DNA from: a virus | Virus record (IMG/VR): IMGVR_UViG_3300003690_003472 | Span: 121,565-185,564 of that record | Strand: one strand, 5' to 3' | DNA length: 64,000 nucleotides | Shown: positions 35,701 through 43,666 of the stretch, piece by piece | Position numbering within the stretch: the first letter of the stretch is position 1 | Layout of the letters: each line of letters opens with the position of its first letter | Program-made: the position numbers and the translations under genes | Notes under the pieces: model-generated | The model's input: the letters and a program-made list of their open reading frames with translations, nothing else | The model's database searches: none | Told to the model about the DNA's origin: nothing

Positions 35701-35889
35701 ATGATTAAAATTGGAGATACTGTTAAAGTAATTGCCAAAGAAAACGAAAAATACGGGAAAGTTGGCACCGTAACTAATATATTAGATTATGAAAGATATC
35801 AAACTGCTCGCGTATCCTTTAGTTCAAGCTTGTTTGATTATATTGATGTTAATGATTGGAGCCTGAAAAAAATATGCTCAAATTCATAA
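35701..35889 (+). CDS. IGDTV family protein, KOW-like
   Basis: 62 aa. MIKIGDTVKVIAKENEKYGK then VGTVTNIL resembles a KOW/SH3 strand-turn as in translation and transcription factors. Overlaps the next gene by 16 bases. Confidence 0.6.
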   Translation: MIKIGDTVKVIAKENEKYGKVGTVTNILDYERYQTARVSFSSSLFDYIDVNDWSLKKICSNS

Positions 35890-36065
35890 AAACAGGTGAT
35901 TTAGTAAGAGTCCATGGACACAATGGACCCACCATTAATGTAATAACTAAAATAGAAAAGCGTCGTAATCATTATGGAACTCATGATATTTATGCCAACG
36001 TTTTTGGCTGTGACTCAGAGTTTTTTCATGAAAAAGACATGGTACTAATCAGTGCAAGTCGGTGA
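35874..36065 (+). CDS. IGDLV family protein
   Basis: 63 aa. MLKFIKTGDLVRVHGHN, ending LISASR. Its last 14 bases are the start region of the following gene. Confidence 0.6.
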   Translation: MLKFIKTGDLVRVHGHNGPTINVITKIEKRRNHYGTHDIYANVFGCDSEFFHEKDMVLISASR

Positions 36066-36225
36066 TTTGGTTGAGCATGAAAAGTTTGGCATAGGAATCG
36101 TAACTGAAATCAGCGAACCTACTCCTCTTTTTGCATATCAAATCGCGTCAGTTAATTTTAACAATGGTCAATTGGAGCAACTAGTAACGACAGTTTTACA
36201 TCAAATAAAAAAAGAAAAAAATTGA
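36052..36225 (+). CDS. IGDLV family protein
   Basis: 57 aa from a GTG in the shared 14-base element: MQVGDLVEHEKFGIGIVTEI. Short, but keeps the family pattern through VNFNNGQLEQLV. Confidence 0.55.
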   Translation: MQVGDLVEHEKFGIGIVTEISEPTPLFAYQIASVNFNNGQLEQLVTTVLHQIKKEKN

Positions 36226-36233
36226 AATTTCTC

Positions 36234-36262
36234 TTGACTTTTTCTTGGTGATGCAGTATAAT
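36234..36262 (+). promoter_or_regulatory. Promoter before the 36290 gene
   Basis: TTGACT (36234-36239), 17 bases, TATAAT (36257-36262). GAGGAGAGG follows ahead of a TTG start. Confidence 0.7.
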
Positions 36263-36289
36263 TATAATGAACAGTCGAGGAGAGGATAA

Positions 36290-36949
36290 TTGACGACGCA
36301 AATCACAGCTCGTATTCAAAAAGTTATTGATTTTAATAAACAACATTCTGTTTTGAGCGCGTGGGAAAATGGATTCTTGGAATCTGTTTTTAGCCAAGCG
36401 CAGCGAAAAGGGCAACTATCTATAAAGCAAATAGAAATATTTGAAAAAGCTGAAATAAAATGCACCTCCGAGGCACTTGAAGAAGCAAAAGCTTGGACGA
36501 AGTTGTATCGAATTCAGCATCAAGAAACTGCTAAGATTTGCGCGCGCTATTACAAGATTACTGGCTATTTCAGCGATTTGTCAGCTAATATACTTGGCGA
36601 CTCCGAATTCGTCCCCAGTGAGCGCCAATATAAGAAAATGTGCGAGAACAAGTACGCCCAGAAAGTGCTTGCCATGGCCAATGCAAAGCCATTGTATACC
36701 ATTGGTACCACCATTGTCATACGACGTCCAGCACTCAAATATAATAATCGCCATCTAGAACTGGTGCCGTGTTTGGTGCTGGAAGTTTTAGATGAAATAA
36801 AATCTGCTGCAAAAGGCGCAAAACAATACAGAGTTTTACCATATGGTGAAGCTGCCCCACTAGTGCTCGAAGAACGACAAATCAAAAAATGCAAACCCGG
36901 CGCTAAAAAAAAGTCAAAGAAAAAATCTTTTGACGACATACCATTTTAA
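36290..36949 (+). CDS. Hypothetical protein, 219 aa
   Basis: TTG start after a strong GAGGAGAGG. Mostly helical N-terminal half (VIDFNKQHSVLSAWENGFLE), then a beta-rich part (TIGTTIVIRRPALKY) and a basic tail KKKSKKKSFDDIPF. No recognised domain; resembles hypothetical proteins common in marine phages. Confidence 0.65.
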   Translation: MTTQITARIQKVIDFNKQHSVLSAWENGFLESVFSQAQRKGQLSIKQIEIFEKAEIKCTSEALEEAKAWTKLYRIQHQETAKICARYYKITGYFSDLSANILGDSEFVPSERQYKKMCENKYAQKVLAMANAKPLYTIGTTIVIRRPALKYNNRHLELVPCLVLEVLDEIKSAAKGAKQYRVLPYGEAAPLVLEERQIKKCKPGAKKKSKKKSFDDIPF

Positions 36950-36961
36950 TCAAAAAACTTC

Positions 36962-36990
36962 TTGACATTTCCTCAAATATTTGAGATAAT
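36962..36990 (+). promoter_or_regulatory. Early-type promoter 1 (TTGACA-17-TGAGATAAT)
   Basis: TTGACA (36962-36967), 17 bases, extended -10 TGAGATAAT ending 36990. One of eight with identical -35, spacer length and extended -10. Confidence 0.85.
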
Positions 36991-37022
36991 ACATAAGTAC
37001 CTAGCAAAAAAGGAGAAAAATT

Positions 37023-37661
37023 TTGAGCTGGAACAATACGGTAACTTGCAGTTGGTGTTATACCACAGGACACAACAGGAGTAGCTGTTCTGAGAGAAAA
37101 CAACATATTGCTGACCGGCCCGATTCATATGAGGCCCAACGCGACCATGAGCGTAGAAATAGAGGTCGCAGATGTAGTTATTGTGAGGGTCATGGTCACA
37201 CACGTCGCACATGTGCTAACAAGAAAGAAGATCGCAAGAATCTTCTCATAAAAAACAAACAGTTGCGAGCTGAAGCATACGAGCACTTTTGCACTGAAGG
37301 GTTAGCCCCCGGTACATTGTTTACTATGAATCATTGGAATCGAGGCAAGGTGGCAGCAATGGTTAACCGTTTGCAATGGGAAAGAATTCGTGTTGACAAT
37401 GGATTTACAATAAGTAGTTTCCGAACAGGCCATGGCGCTTTTATTGTATATACACAACTCAGCACGGGTGACAACGGTCACATAGTAGGAATGGGCGAAA
37501 TTGAACAAATTGTTAGCCCTGTTTCTTCCGATGCTGTTTCCATAGGCATGCCCAAAGGTTGGTTGGATAGCACAGACGAGCAAACAATCTATGCGCTGGA
37601 TGAGCTTCAAAAAGAGCGCACTTCAGGGTACGTACGCCAACATTATCTTGAAGACGCTTAA
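37023..37661 (+). CDS. Protein with two CCHC zinc knuckles
   Basis: 212 aa from a TTG after AAAAAAGGAG. CSWCYTTGHNRSSC and CSYCEGHGHTRRTC are two C-x2-C-x4-H-x4-C knuckles, the retroviral-type motif for single-stranded nucleic acid binding, with basic linkers between. The C-terminal 130 residues are unfamiliar (LSTGDNGHIVGMGEIEQI). Zinc knuckles are uncommon in phages. May bind RNA or ssDNA early in infection. Confidence 0.7.
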   Translation: MSWNNTVTCSWCYTTGHNRSSCSERKQHIADRPDSYEAQRDHERRNRGRRCSYCEGHGHTRRTCANKKEDRKNLLIKNKQLRAEAYEHFCTEGLAPGTLFTMNHWNRGKVAAMVNRLQWERIRVDNGFTISSFRTGHGAFIVYTQLSTGDNGHIVGMGEIEQIVSPVSSDAVSIGMPKGWLDSTDEQTIYALDELQKERTSGYVRQHYLEDA

Positions 37662-37688
37662 AAAAAACAAAAAAAAACAAAAAAACTC

Positions 37689-37717
37689 TTGACAAAATCC
37701 TCTTCATATGAGATAAT
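37689..37717 (+). promoter_or_regulatory. Early-type promoter 2
   Basis: TTGACA (37689-37694), 17 bases, TGAGATAAT ending 37717. Drives the MoxR-like ATPase gene at 37757. Confidence 0.85.
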
Positions 37718-37756
37718 TATAATCAAGAAGGGTCGAAAAACAAAGGAGCTTAAAAC

Positions 37757-38839
37757 ATGGCAATCGACTTCAAAACATTTCTTTCCTGCGCACCCCACGT
37801 CATCGCAGTTCGCAAACCCATTCTCCTTCGTGGTCGTCACGGTGTCGGTAAATCCGAGGTCGTCTATCAAGTAGCTGAGAGCATAAATCTGCCTGTCGTA
37901 GAGCGACGCGCTTCTCAGATGACAGAAGGCGACTTGCTAGGCATGCCTTCCCCTGAGTTTGTCGAAATTAACGGTGAACAAGCTTCCGTTTTCCGGCCCT
38001 TCTCTTGGTTCATTCAAGCTTGTACGGAGCCTGTCGTCCTGTTTTTGGACGAAGTTGACCGCGCAACCCAAGAGGTACGCCAAGGCATCTTTGAATTGAC
38101 GGATAGTCGGAAACTTGCAGGTTGGACCTTGCACAAGGATACCATCGTTGTTGCTGCTGTTAATGGCGGCGAGCATGGTGACCAATACCAAGTCAACGAA
38201 ATGGACCCAGCGGAATTAGACCGCTATACTGTTTTTGACATTGAGCCCTCTATTGAAGACTGGCTTGTGTGGGCAAAAGAAAATACTCACGGCATCATTT
38301 GGGATTTCATTAATCAGAATCGTAACCATCTTGACCATAAAGATGATTTTGAGCCGAACAAGGTATATCCTTCGCGTCGTTCATGGAAGCGACTAAACGA
38401 TTGTTTGGTTGAAGCAAGCGCAATAGAAGAAGCTTCTCCGCTTCTCTTCAACCTTTCCACTGCTTTTGTCGGCTTTGAAGCTGCTGTTGCTTTCAATGAT
38501 TTCGTAAAAAATTACTCTCGCGTTGTCACGGTTGAGGAAATTTTGGTTGAGGGCAATGTGGATGCTACCACAAACTTTGACCTGAACGAGCATTGCGCTC
38601 TCATTGAAAAGATGGAAGCTAAAGATACGTTTGCTGCAGCGCTTCCAAAAGAGCAGATTCAAAATCTGGCAAACTATTCTGTAACGCTTCCTTCTGAGGC
38701 GTTCATGAAGCTTTGGACTCTCGTAGGCAAAGGCGACGTGTTGGAAAATACAACAGGACTTCACAGTGCCACTGCTGATAGTGGTACAAAAGTTTCTTCT
38801 TTCATCGTTGAGATTCTCACAGGAAATCAAACAGACTAA
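37757..38839 (+). CDS. MoxR-type AAA+ ATPase
   Basis: 360 aa. Walker A is GRHGVGKS and Walker B is VLFLDEVDRA, followed by VRQGIFELTDSR and the sensor-like VVAAVNGGEHGDQYQ. MoxR ATPases partner with VWA-domain proteins to remodel metalloproteins or cell-envelope complexes. The VWA partner is the next gene. A terminator follows, so each has its own transcript. Confidence 0.88.
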   Translation: MAIDFKTFLSCAPHVIAVRKPILLRGRHGVGKSEVVYQVAESINLPVVERRASQMTEGDLLGMPSPEFVEINGEQASVFRPFSWFIQACTEPVVLFLDEVDRATQEVRQGIFELTDSRKLAGWTLHKDTIVVAAVNGGEHGDQYQVNEMDPAELDRYTVFDIEPSIEDWLVWAKENTHGIIWDFINQNRNHLDHKDDFEPNKVYPSRRSWKRLNDCLVEASAIEEASPLLFNLSTAFVGFEAAVAFNDFVKNYSRVVTVEEILVEGNVDATTNFDLNEHCALIEKMEAKDTFAAALPKEQIQNLANYSVTLPSEAFMKLWTLVGKGDVLENTTGLHSATADSGTKVSSFIVEILTGNQTD

Positions 38840-38847
38840 TCAAACAT

Positions 38848-38886
38848 GCTCCACCCAAAAATAATTGGGTGGAGCTTCACTTTTTT
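38848..38886 (+). terminator. Rho-independent terminator
   Basis: GCTCCACCCA (38848-38857) pairs with TGGGTGGAGC (38866-38875) around an 8-base A-rich loop, followed by TTCACTTTTTT. Confidence 0.9.
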
Positions 38887-38887
38887 C

Positions 38888-38916
38888 TTGACAAATTCAT
38901 CTACATGTGAGATAAT
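38888..38916 (+). promoter_or_regulatory. Early-type promoter 3, leaderless start
   Basis: TTGACA (38888-38893), 17 bases, TGAGATAAT ending 38916. The ATG of the next gene is exactly 7 bases after the -10, so the mRNA probably begins at the start codon. Confidence 0.85.
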
Positions 38917-38922
38917 TATAGC

Positions 38923-40170
38923 ATGGAAAACACAAAAAACAAAAGTTTTGATTTGAACATGCACATCGCGCGCTTGCTCATGAGCGAGCCTTTCTTTGCA
39001 TCTTTGTCACGTCGAGTTACAAAGTGTGCTAGCACCATTGTTCCAACGGCTGGCGTTCGTGTTAATCCTGAGACGGCACGTTACGAATTAGTTTATAATC
39101 CCACTTTCTTTGAAGGGTTGACGGATGATGAGCGCAGAGCAGTGCTCATTCATGAGTTTTATCACCTAATCTTTGAGCACGTAACTAGTCGTCTTCCCGA
39201 TGGCGCAATGACTCGTGATTGGAACATTGCAGCAGATTTAGCAATTAATAGTCACATCAACGGACTGCCTGAAAGTGCTTGCATTCCCGGCCAAGGACCA
39301 TTTGCTGATTTTGCACCAGAATTGTCTGCGGAAGCTTATTTGAGGCTGATTCAGCAAAAGCGGAAGGAAGAAAAACAGCAAGCAAAAGATGGCGACAAGA
39401 GCGACAAAAACGATGGCAGCGATGGCAACAACGGTCAAGGTGATGACGAGGAAAACACCAACAACAAACTTCCCGAAAACAATGGGCTTGATAGCCACCA
39501 AGATTGGGGTAAAAGTGACAATACAACCAACGAGATTGCTAAAGAGCGAGTAAAGGAGCATATCAAAGAAGCAGCCCAAGAAGCGCAAAAAGGTCGAGGC
39601 TGGGGCACTATTTCTGCTTCTGTTCGGCGTGAGATTATGGAGCGCTTAATCACAAAAGTAGACTGGAAAAAGGTTCTACGCTATTTTGTAAAAACTTCTC
39701 GTCGTGCATCCACGCGGAGCACCGTCAAGCGCATCAACAAGCGTTACGCCTACATCCACTCTGGTAAAAAAGTGACACGTCAAGCACGTATCGCTATCAG
39801 CATTGACCAATCCGGGTCAGTAGATGATGGTATGTTGGCTGCATTTTTCAATGAGCTTAACAAGCTTTCAAAGCTTGCTTCGTTTACTGTGATTCCGTTC
39901 GATACTATTGTTTGCGAAGAAAAAGTATACGAATGGAAAAAAGGTGAAAATCGAAAATGGGAACGTGTTCTTTGTGGTGGAACCTGTTTCAATGCTCCAA
40001 CCGATTATGTAAACAAACATGGCTTTGATGGTCATATTCTCTTGACCGATATGATGGCACCAAAGCCAAAAGCATCGAAATGTCAACGCATGTGGATGAC
40101 AACTGAAAATTATGCACGTCACCCCTATTTCAAAACAAATGAGCGAGTACTCGCAATTGATTGCGACTAG
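38923..40170 (+). CDS. VWA-like protein with metallopeptidase-like N-terminus (MoxR partner)
   Basis: 415 aa. HEFYHLIFEH is an HExxH zinc motif in the N-terminal domain, as in DUF2201-type proteins. A Lys/Asp/Asn-rich linker follows (residues about 145-190). The C-terminal VWA domain has the MIDAS motif SIDQSGSVDDG. The order fits MoxR-VWA two-gene systems. It would be loaded or unfolded by the ATPase at 37757. Confidence 0.85.
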   Translation: MENTKNKSFDLNMHIARLLMSEPFFASLSRRVTKCASTIVPTAGVRVNPETARYELVYNPTFFEGLTDDERRAVLIHEFYHLIFEHVTSRLPDGAMTRDWNIAADLAINSHINGLPESACIPGQGPFADFAPELSAEAYLRLIQQKRKEEKQQAKDGDKSDKNDGSDGNNGQGDDEENTNNKLPENNGLDSHQDWGKSDNTTNEIAKERVKEHIKEAAQEAQKGRGWGTISASVRREIMERLITKVDWKKVLRYFVKTSRRASTRSTVKRINKRYAYIHSGKKVTRQARIAISIDQSGSVDDGMLAAFFNELNKLSKLASFTVIPFDTIVCEEKVYEWKKGENRKWERVLCGGTCFNAPTDYVNKHGFDGHILLTDMMAPKPKASKCQRMWMTTENYARHPYFKTNERVLAIDCD

Positions 40171-40249
40171 TCGAAAGGAGGCTATTTCAATGAAGCCTTA
40201 CAGCTAATTTAACTCATTGTGATTCGACCATGAAGAATATTGTATAATC

Positions 40250-40375
40250 GCCTTCTATGATTCTATCGAAGGGTAGTTAAAAACCTCAGATTACGAGGGG
40301 TCTACAGTCGAAGAGAATCTGGGGAAGTTACGCGCCAAGAACAGCGGCTTCTTTATGGTCGATTTATAACAAAAA
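40250..40375 (+). ncRNA. Candidate small RNA
   Basis: A 267-base gap without a plausible gene. A TATAAT (40243-40248) lies just before this segment, with a weak -35. CCTCAGATT (40284-40292) pairs with AATCTGGGG (40316-40324) in a 9-bp stem. Upstream, AAGGAGGCT/AGCCTT can form another. No known RNA family recognised. Confidence 0.3.
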
Positions 40376-40379
40376 CTTC

Positions 40380-40408
40380 TTGACAAAAGCTCATATATAT
40401 GAGATAAT
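40380..40408 (+). promoter_or_regulatory. Early-type promoter 4
   Basis: TTGACA (40380-40385), 17 bases, TGAGATAAT ending 40408, then a TATAGAAAC leader and AAAGGAG before the ATG at 40438. Confidence 0.85.
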
Positions 40409-40437
40409 ACTTATAGAAACGGTTGAAAAAGGAGAAA

Positions 40438-40953
40438 ATGTCAACCATGAAACAAAACGATTACCTTATGAAAAAGTGGTGTTTTGGCTTTGGCCGCAGC
40501 AAAGCAAAAGCGCGTGAAGAAGCTTACATGAACAAAGATGGCGAGCTTCAAACACACCGCAGCTATCCAAAATACCGCACAATCATATTCAAAGTGGAAA
40601 AAGCGACAAAGAAAGGCAATCAATGGCAAGTCGAAGGCACACAATTTGCCTCACTCACAGGCAAACCTAAAAAGACCAAGCTGATTTTGCAAGAAAAGAA
40701 TGGTCTTTTGTACGTCGCAGGACAAAAGCGTCCATTCCTTCGTATTCAAGACCCCGGCTTACTCACAGAAGATGGCATTCCACCTGTCGGTTCACTGATT
40801 ACGGTTGATAAGAAACATGCCATTGTCACGGCAGTAGATCGCAACCAGTTGACTGTCTTTGTCAAAGGACAGTTGAAAACTGTTGTTTGTAAGCCCGGTC
40901 AAATTCGATGGCACTCAGACAAAGTGCTCATCAGTGCGGTAGGTGGCAAATGA
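40438..40953 (+). CDS. Hypothetical basic protein, 171 aa
   Basis: Lys-rich N-terminal half, then a beta-rich C-terminal part (GSLITVDKKHAIVTAVDRNQ) that looks SH3-like and ends VLISAVGGK, reminiscent of the IGDLV family ends. AAAGGAGAAAATG supports this start. ATGA overlap with the next gene. Confidence 0.6.
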   Translation: MSTMKQNDYLMKKWCFGFGRSKAKAREEAYMNKDGELQTHRSYPKYRTIIFKVEKATKKGNQWQVEGTQFASLTGKPKKTKLILQEKNGLLYVAGQKRPFLRIQDPGLLTEDGIPPVGSLITVDKKHAIVTAVDRNQLTVFVKGQLKTVVCKPGQIRWHSDKVLISAVGGK

Positions 40954-41438
40954 GCAACGCTAAAAGTTATAACACAGGTAAACAAAACGAGAGTGATTCG
41001 TGGTCAGTGATGCGAGAACATGGTTTTGCGCGCCCAACTCCAAAACAAAGAGAGAATTTGGTTGCTGCTTACTTTATGAAGGGTAAAACGCTCAAGTCGA
41101 AAGGTTTTGATTTGATTAAAGAATCCGACGTAGAAGTAACCAATAGTCTCCATAAACTTCTAGAAACTATTGATAATATTGAGCTTTTTGAACTAAAAAC
41201 CGCTGGAAAGAAGAGAAAAAAAGCGATTGGAGATGATTGGTCTGGTCTTGGGTTTACTTTAACTAACTCAGAAAGACACAACGCTGAAACCTTTGGAAAT
41301 AACTTCAAATTTATCTTTCTCAATCTGAAGAACAATAGCATACACAAGTGTAGCCTAAAAGATTTCTTTCTTCCAGAGGTATCAAATATTTACCCAACTT
41401 GGTCGATTTTCATCAAAAAAGAAGGCTTGACAAGCTAA
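40950..41438 (+). CDS. Candidate nuclease-fold protein (NO VEIN/DUF3883-like)
   Basis: 162 aa. ELFELKTAGKK contains an E-x-K core; GFTLTNSERHNAETFGNNFK and FIFLNLKNN follow as in DUF3883/NOV C-terminal domains (IEVKT... LT.NE...A...G..Y.LY). This is a PD-(D/E)xK-type fold often fused to defence proteins. The catalytic Asp is not clear, so activity is unsure. Confidence 0.45.
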   Translation: MSNAKSYNTGKQNESDSWSVMREHGFARPTPKQRENLVAAYFMKGKTLKSKGFDLIKESDVEVTNSLHKLLETIDNIELFELKTAGKKRKKAIGDDWSGLGFTLTNSERHNAETFGNNFKFIFLNLKNNSIHKCSLKDFFLPEVSNIYPTWSIFIKKEGLTS

Positions 41439-41455
41439 CGCCAGCGTGGTATAAT
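41427..41455 (+). promoter_or_regulatory. Promoter before the 41484 gene
   Basis: TTGACA (41427-41432), 17 bases, TATAAT (41450-41455). It overlaps the 3' end of the previous gene and excludes an in-frame ATG at 41454 as start of the next. Confidence 0.75.
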
Positions 41456-41483
41456 GGTGGCAGAAAACAAATCGGAGTACAAC

Positions 41484-41648
41484 ATGGTTGACAAGATTAT
41501 CCACTATGAGAATGGAGAAATGAACGAGGACGAGACAATTCAATTCTTTCAGGAGTTGATTGATTCTGGTCTAGCTTGGAGTCTTCAGGGTCATTACGGT
41601 CGTGTTGCTAGTTCTTTGATTGAAGAAGGCTTGTGCACCAATGGATAG
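41484..41648 (+). CDS. Hypothetical protein, 54 aa
   Basis: Starts MVDKIIHYENGEMNEDE. An ATG at 41454 lies within the -10 and cannot be transcribed, so this ATG is preferred. Resembles short phage proteins of unknown role that act on the bacterial cell. Confidence 0.5.
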   Translation: MVDKIIHYENGEMNEDETIQFFQELIDSGLAWSLQGHYGRVASSLIEEGLCTNG

Positions 41649-41877
41649 GTCACGTTGGGCCGATATCGGGGATTTGGTAATCGAAAAGACAACGAAACGA
41701 GTTGAGGAACTCAAATGGGTTGGCGTTGTATACAAGATTATACGCAATAAATATAATCATGCCACAGTTTTTATTAATTGGACTCCAAACAACCCTCCTC
41801 ATTATTACAAAGAACGTGGCTATTCAGCTACAAACATTCATAATCTTCGAAGCAGATTTTGTGTGGTGAAAACATGA
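41641..41877 (+). CDS. IGDLV family protein
   Basis: 78 aa: MDRSRWADIGDLVIEKTTKR. The core VGVVYKIIRNKYNHATVFIN follows the family pattern. Start overlaps the previous gene by 8 bases. Confidence 0.55.
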   Translation: MDRSRWADIGDLVIEKTTKRVEELKWVGVVYKIIRNKYNHATVFINWTPNNPPHYYKERGYSATNIHNLRSRFCVVKT

Positions 41878-42050
41878 AACGAGAGAAAATCATGATTGGA
41901 GATTTAGTTCAGACCACATTAGGCTATGTGGGAATTGTTCTGGAGCGGAACACACAGACTGAAACCGGACAACATTGGTGGAGAGTTTGGAACATAGCTA
42001 AAAACAGACTAAGAATTGTTGGAGAGTGGGAGTTGACACGATTGTCATGA
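41874..42050 (+). CDS. IGDLV family protein
   Basis: 58 aa: MKREKIMIGDLVQTTLGYVG. ATGA overlap at both ends. Ends WELTRLS. Confidence 0.55.
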   Translation: MKREKIMIGDLVQTTLGYVGIVLERNTQTETGQHWWRVWNIAKNRLRIVGEWELTRLS

Positions 42051-42232
42051 AAGTCGGTGATTTGATTAGAGAAGAAGAGTTTCCCGAAGATGAATATGGA
42101 GTAATTGTTTACGTTGGAGACTTGCGAACAAAAAAGCCATATAAAGTCTTTTGCCCCTATTGGCAAGCAGTTATAGCTTTTGAGAAGAAATACGTTCATG
42201 AACAATGTGAGGTAATCAGTGCAAGTCGGTGA
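42047..42232 (+). CDS. IGDLV family protein
   Basis: 61 aa: MKVGDLIREEEFPEDEYGV, ending CEVISASR. The stop lies in the next gene's start element. Confidence 0.6.
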   Translation: MKVGDLIREEEFPEDEYGVIVYVGDLRTKKPYKVFCPYWQAVIAFEKKYVHEQCEVISASR

Positions 42233-42404
42233 TTTAGTAAAATTCAAAGCAAGTGGCGTTACGGTAGTTTACTTAGGACTAGTAAATGGCCTTTATCAGT
42301 TTTATGATACAGAATACGGTCGAATTGAACTTATGAAAAAACATCGAGCAGGAAAACCCGGATTCAACCTTAGTAAAGTGGAGTTGGTCAGTGCAAGTCG
42401 GTGA
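42219..42404 (+). CDS. IGDLV family protein
   Basis: 61 aa, GTG start in the shared element: MQVGDLVKFKASGVTVVYLG, ending VELVSASR. 14-base overlap on each side. Confidence 0.6.
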   Translation: MQVGDLVKFKASGVTVVYLGLVNGLYQFYDTEYGRIELMKKHRAGKPGFNLSKVELVSASR

Positions 42405-42534
42405 CTTGGTAAAGAACGGTCAGTATGGAATTGGAATCGTTGTATTCGTCGGCAATTGCACCGTTCAGATTAAATATAACAACTCTCCCGTCCCCCTGTG
42501 GACCAGTCTTGAGTTAATAGAGAAAATATCGTGA
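42391..42534 (+). CDS. IGDLV family protein, short
   Basis: 47 aa, GTG start: MQVGDLVKNGQYGIGIVVFV, ending LIEKIS. GTGA overlap with the next gene instead of the 14-base one. Too short for most gene finders. Confidence 0.55.
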   Translation: MQVGDLVKNGQYGIGIVVFVGNCTVQIKYNNSPVPLWTSLELIEKIS

Positions 42535-42728
42535 AAATCGGTGACTTAGTTATTTACAAACCTTGGGCTAGTACCTACGAGGGCACAGGCTTGATACACG
42601 CGATAGAAGCCGTTTCTAGCGATGTTTATCGCTATAAGGTAAGTTGGCCAGCAAAACCAGCGTACATTGGGAGAACGATGACTTGGGAGAGCCCACGAGA
42701 CGTAGAGGTCATCAATGCAAGTCGGTGA
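42531..42728 (+). CDS. IGDLV family protein
   Basis: 65 aa, GTG start: MKIGDLVIYKPWASTYEG; central YKVSWPAKPAYIG; ends VEVINASR. Confidence 0.6.
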   Translation: MKIGDLVIYKPWASTYEGTGLIHAIEAVSSDVYRYKVSWPAKPAYIGRTMTWESPRDVEVINASR

Positions 42729-42915
42729 TTTAATAAAATACACTTGGAACGGTCATAACGTTGGAGTGGTTTATAAAAACAATCATTGTTGGAACAACCA
42801 GCAACTAGGAACTGTCACAAAAATGGATGGTAATATAGTTTGGTGGACTGACACAAAAGGATATGCTTCTTGGACACATATTCTGAACTTGGAGTTAATC
42901 AGTGCAAGTCGGTGA
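42715..42915 (+). CDS. IGDLV family protein
   Basis: 66 aa, ATG start: MQVGDLIKYTWNGHNVGVVY; ends LELISASR. Trp-rich (IVWWTDTKGYASW). Confidence 0.6.
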   Translation: MQVGDLIKYTWNGHNVGVVYKNNHCWNNQQLGTVTKMDGNIVWWTDTKGYASWTHILNLELISASR

Positions 42916-43099
42916 CTTAGTGAAGCTTAATGATTTGGTGGGTTTAGTCATTGGAACGGTGTCAGTAGAAGAGTCTCCCATTCACTTTCAAGAGGATCAC
43001 CCTACAGAACCGCATTTATATTGCGTTGCATGGTATCGATATCAACAATACGGTACTTATTGGAGCAACGATTTAGAGGTAATCAGTGCAAGTCGGTGA
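42902..43099 (+). CDS. IGDLV family protein
   Basis: 65 aa, GTG start: MQVGDLVKLNDLVGLVIGTV; ends LEVISASR. Confidence 0.6.
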   Translation: MQVGDLVKLNDLVGLVIGTVSVEESPIHFQEDHPTEPHLYCVAWYRYQQYGTYWSNDLEVISASR

Positions 43100-43283
43100 C
43101 TTAGTTAAACTTTCGAGTAAGGGCAATAATATTTTATGGTGTAAAGTGTACAAAAACAAGGCAGGAATTGTTGTGGACACACAGCCAAGAAACAAAAGAC
43201 TTCACAACATACAAGTGATGTGGATGAATTATGGTAGCCGATGGGTGCATCGGGCCTATCTCAAAACAATTTCGAGAGGCTAA
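43086..43283 (+). CDS. IGDLV family protein, end of first sub-array
   Basis: 65 aa, GTG start: MQVGDLVKLSSKGNNILWCK; ends LKTISRG without the overlap element, so it closes the run from 42047. Confidence 0.6.
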   Translation: MQVGDLVKLSSKGNNILWCKVYKNKAGIVVDTQPRNKRLHNIQVMWMNYGSRWVHRAYLKTISRG

Positions 43284-43292
43284 AAAATAAAT

Positions 43293-43457
43293 ATGAAAGT
43301 CGGTGATTTAGTTAAAGCAAGATTATACCATACGTGGTATAATAATGGTGTTGTTGTCAATATTGCTGGGCGCAAGTGGCTTAAAATTGCTTGGGCAGAT
43401 GGAGTCATTCAACAAGAACATGTTGATGATTTAGAATTAATCAATGAAAATCGGTGA
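43293..43457 (+). CDS. IGDLV family protein, 54 aa
   Basis: ATG start: MKVGDLVKARLYHTWYNNGV; ends LELINENR inside the next gene's start element (14-base overlap). Confidence 0.6.
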   Translation: MKVGDLVKARLYHTWYNNGVVVNIAGRKWLKIAWADGVIQQEHVDDLELINENR

Positions 43458-43635
43458 TTTAGTAAAACACAAAAGAAATGGTCAACTAGGTTTGGTTATT
43501 CGCATAGAAATAGCTATGGGAGGCAACGACCCATTTTATCACATTCAATGGGCAAACAACTCCAACAGCGCATGTTGGAACGATGAAATAGAACCAGTCG
43601 ATAAAAATTGGTATAAAAAACAAAAAAGTACTTGA
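43444..43635 (+). CDS. IGDLV family protein
   Basis: 63 aa, ATG start: MKIGDLVKHKRNGQLGLVIR; ends in the -35 of promoter 5. Confidence 0.6.
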   Translation: MKIGDLVKHKRNGQLGLVIRIEIAMGGNDPFYHIQWANNSNSACWNDEIEPVDKNWYKKQKST

Positions 43636-43660
43636 CAAAACCCCAAAAATTTGAGATAAT
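43632..43660 (+). promoter_or_regulatory. Early-type promoter 5, leaderless start
   Basis: TTGACA (43632-43637), 17 bases, TGAGATAAT ending 43660. The ATG at 43667 is at the expected transcription start. Confidence 0.85.
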
Positions 43661-43666
43661 ACTTAC

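Noticed and set aside
40250-40375. tmRNA or 6S-like RNA
   Set aside because: No tRNA-like ends, tag reading frame or 6S-type open bubble could be recognised; left as an unnamed small RNA candidate.
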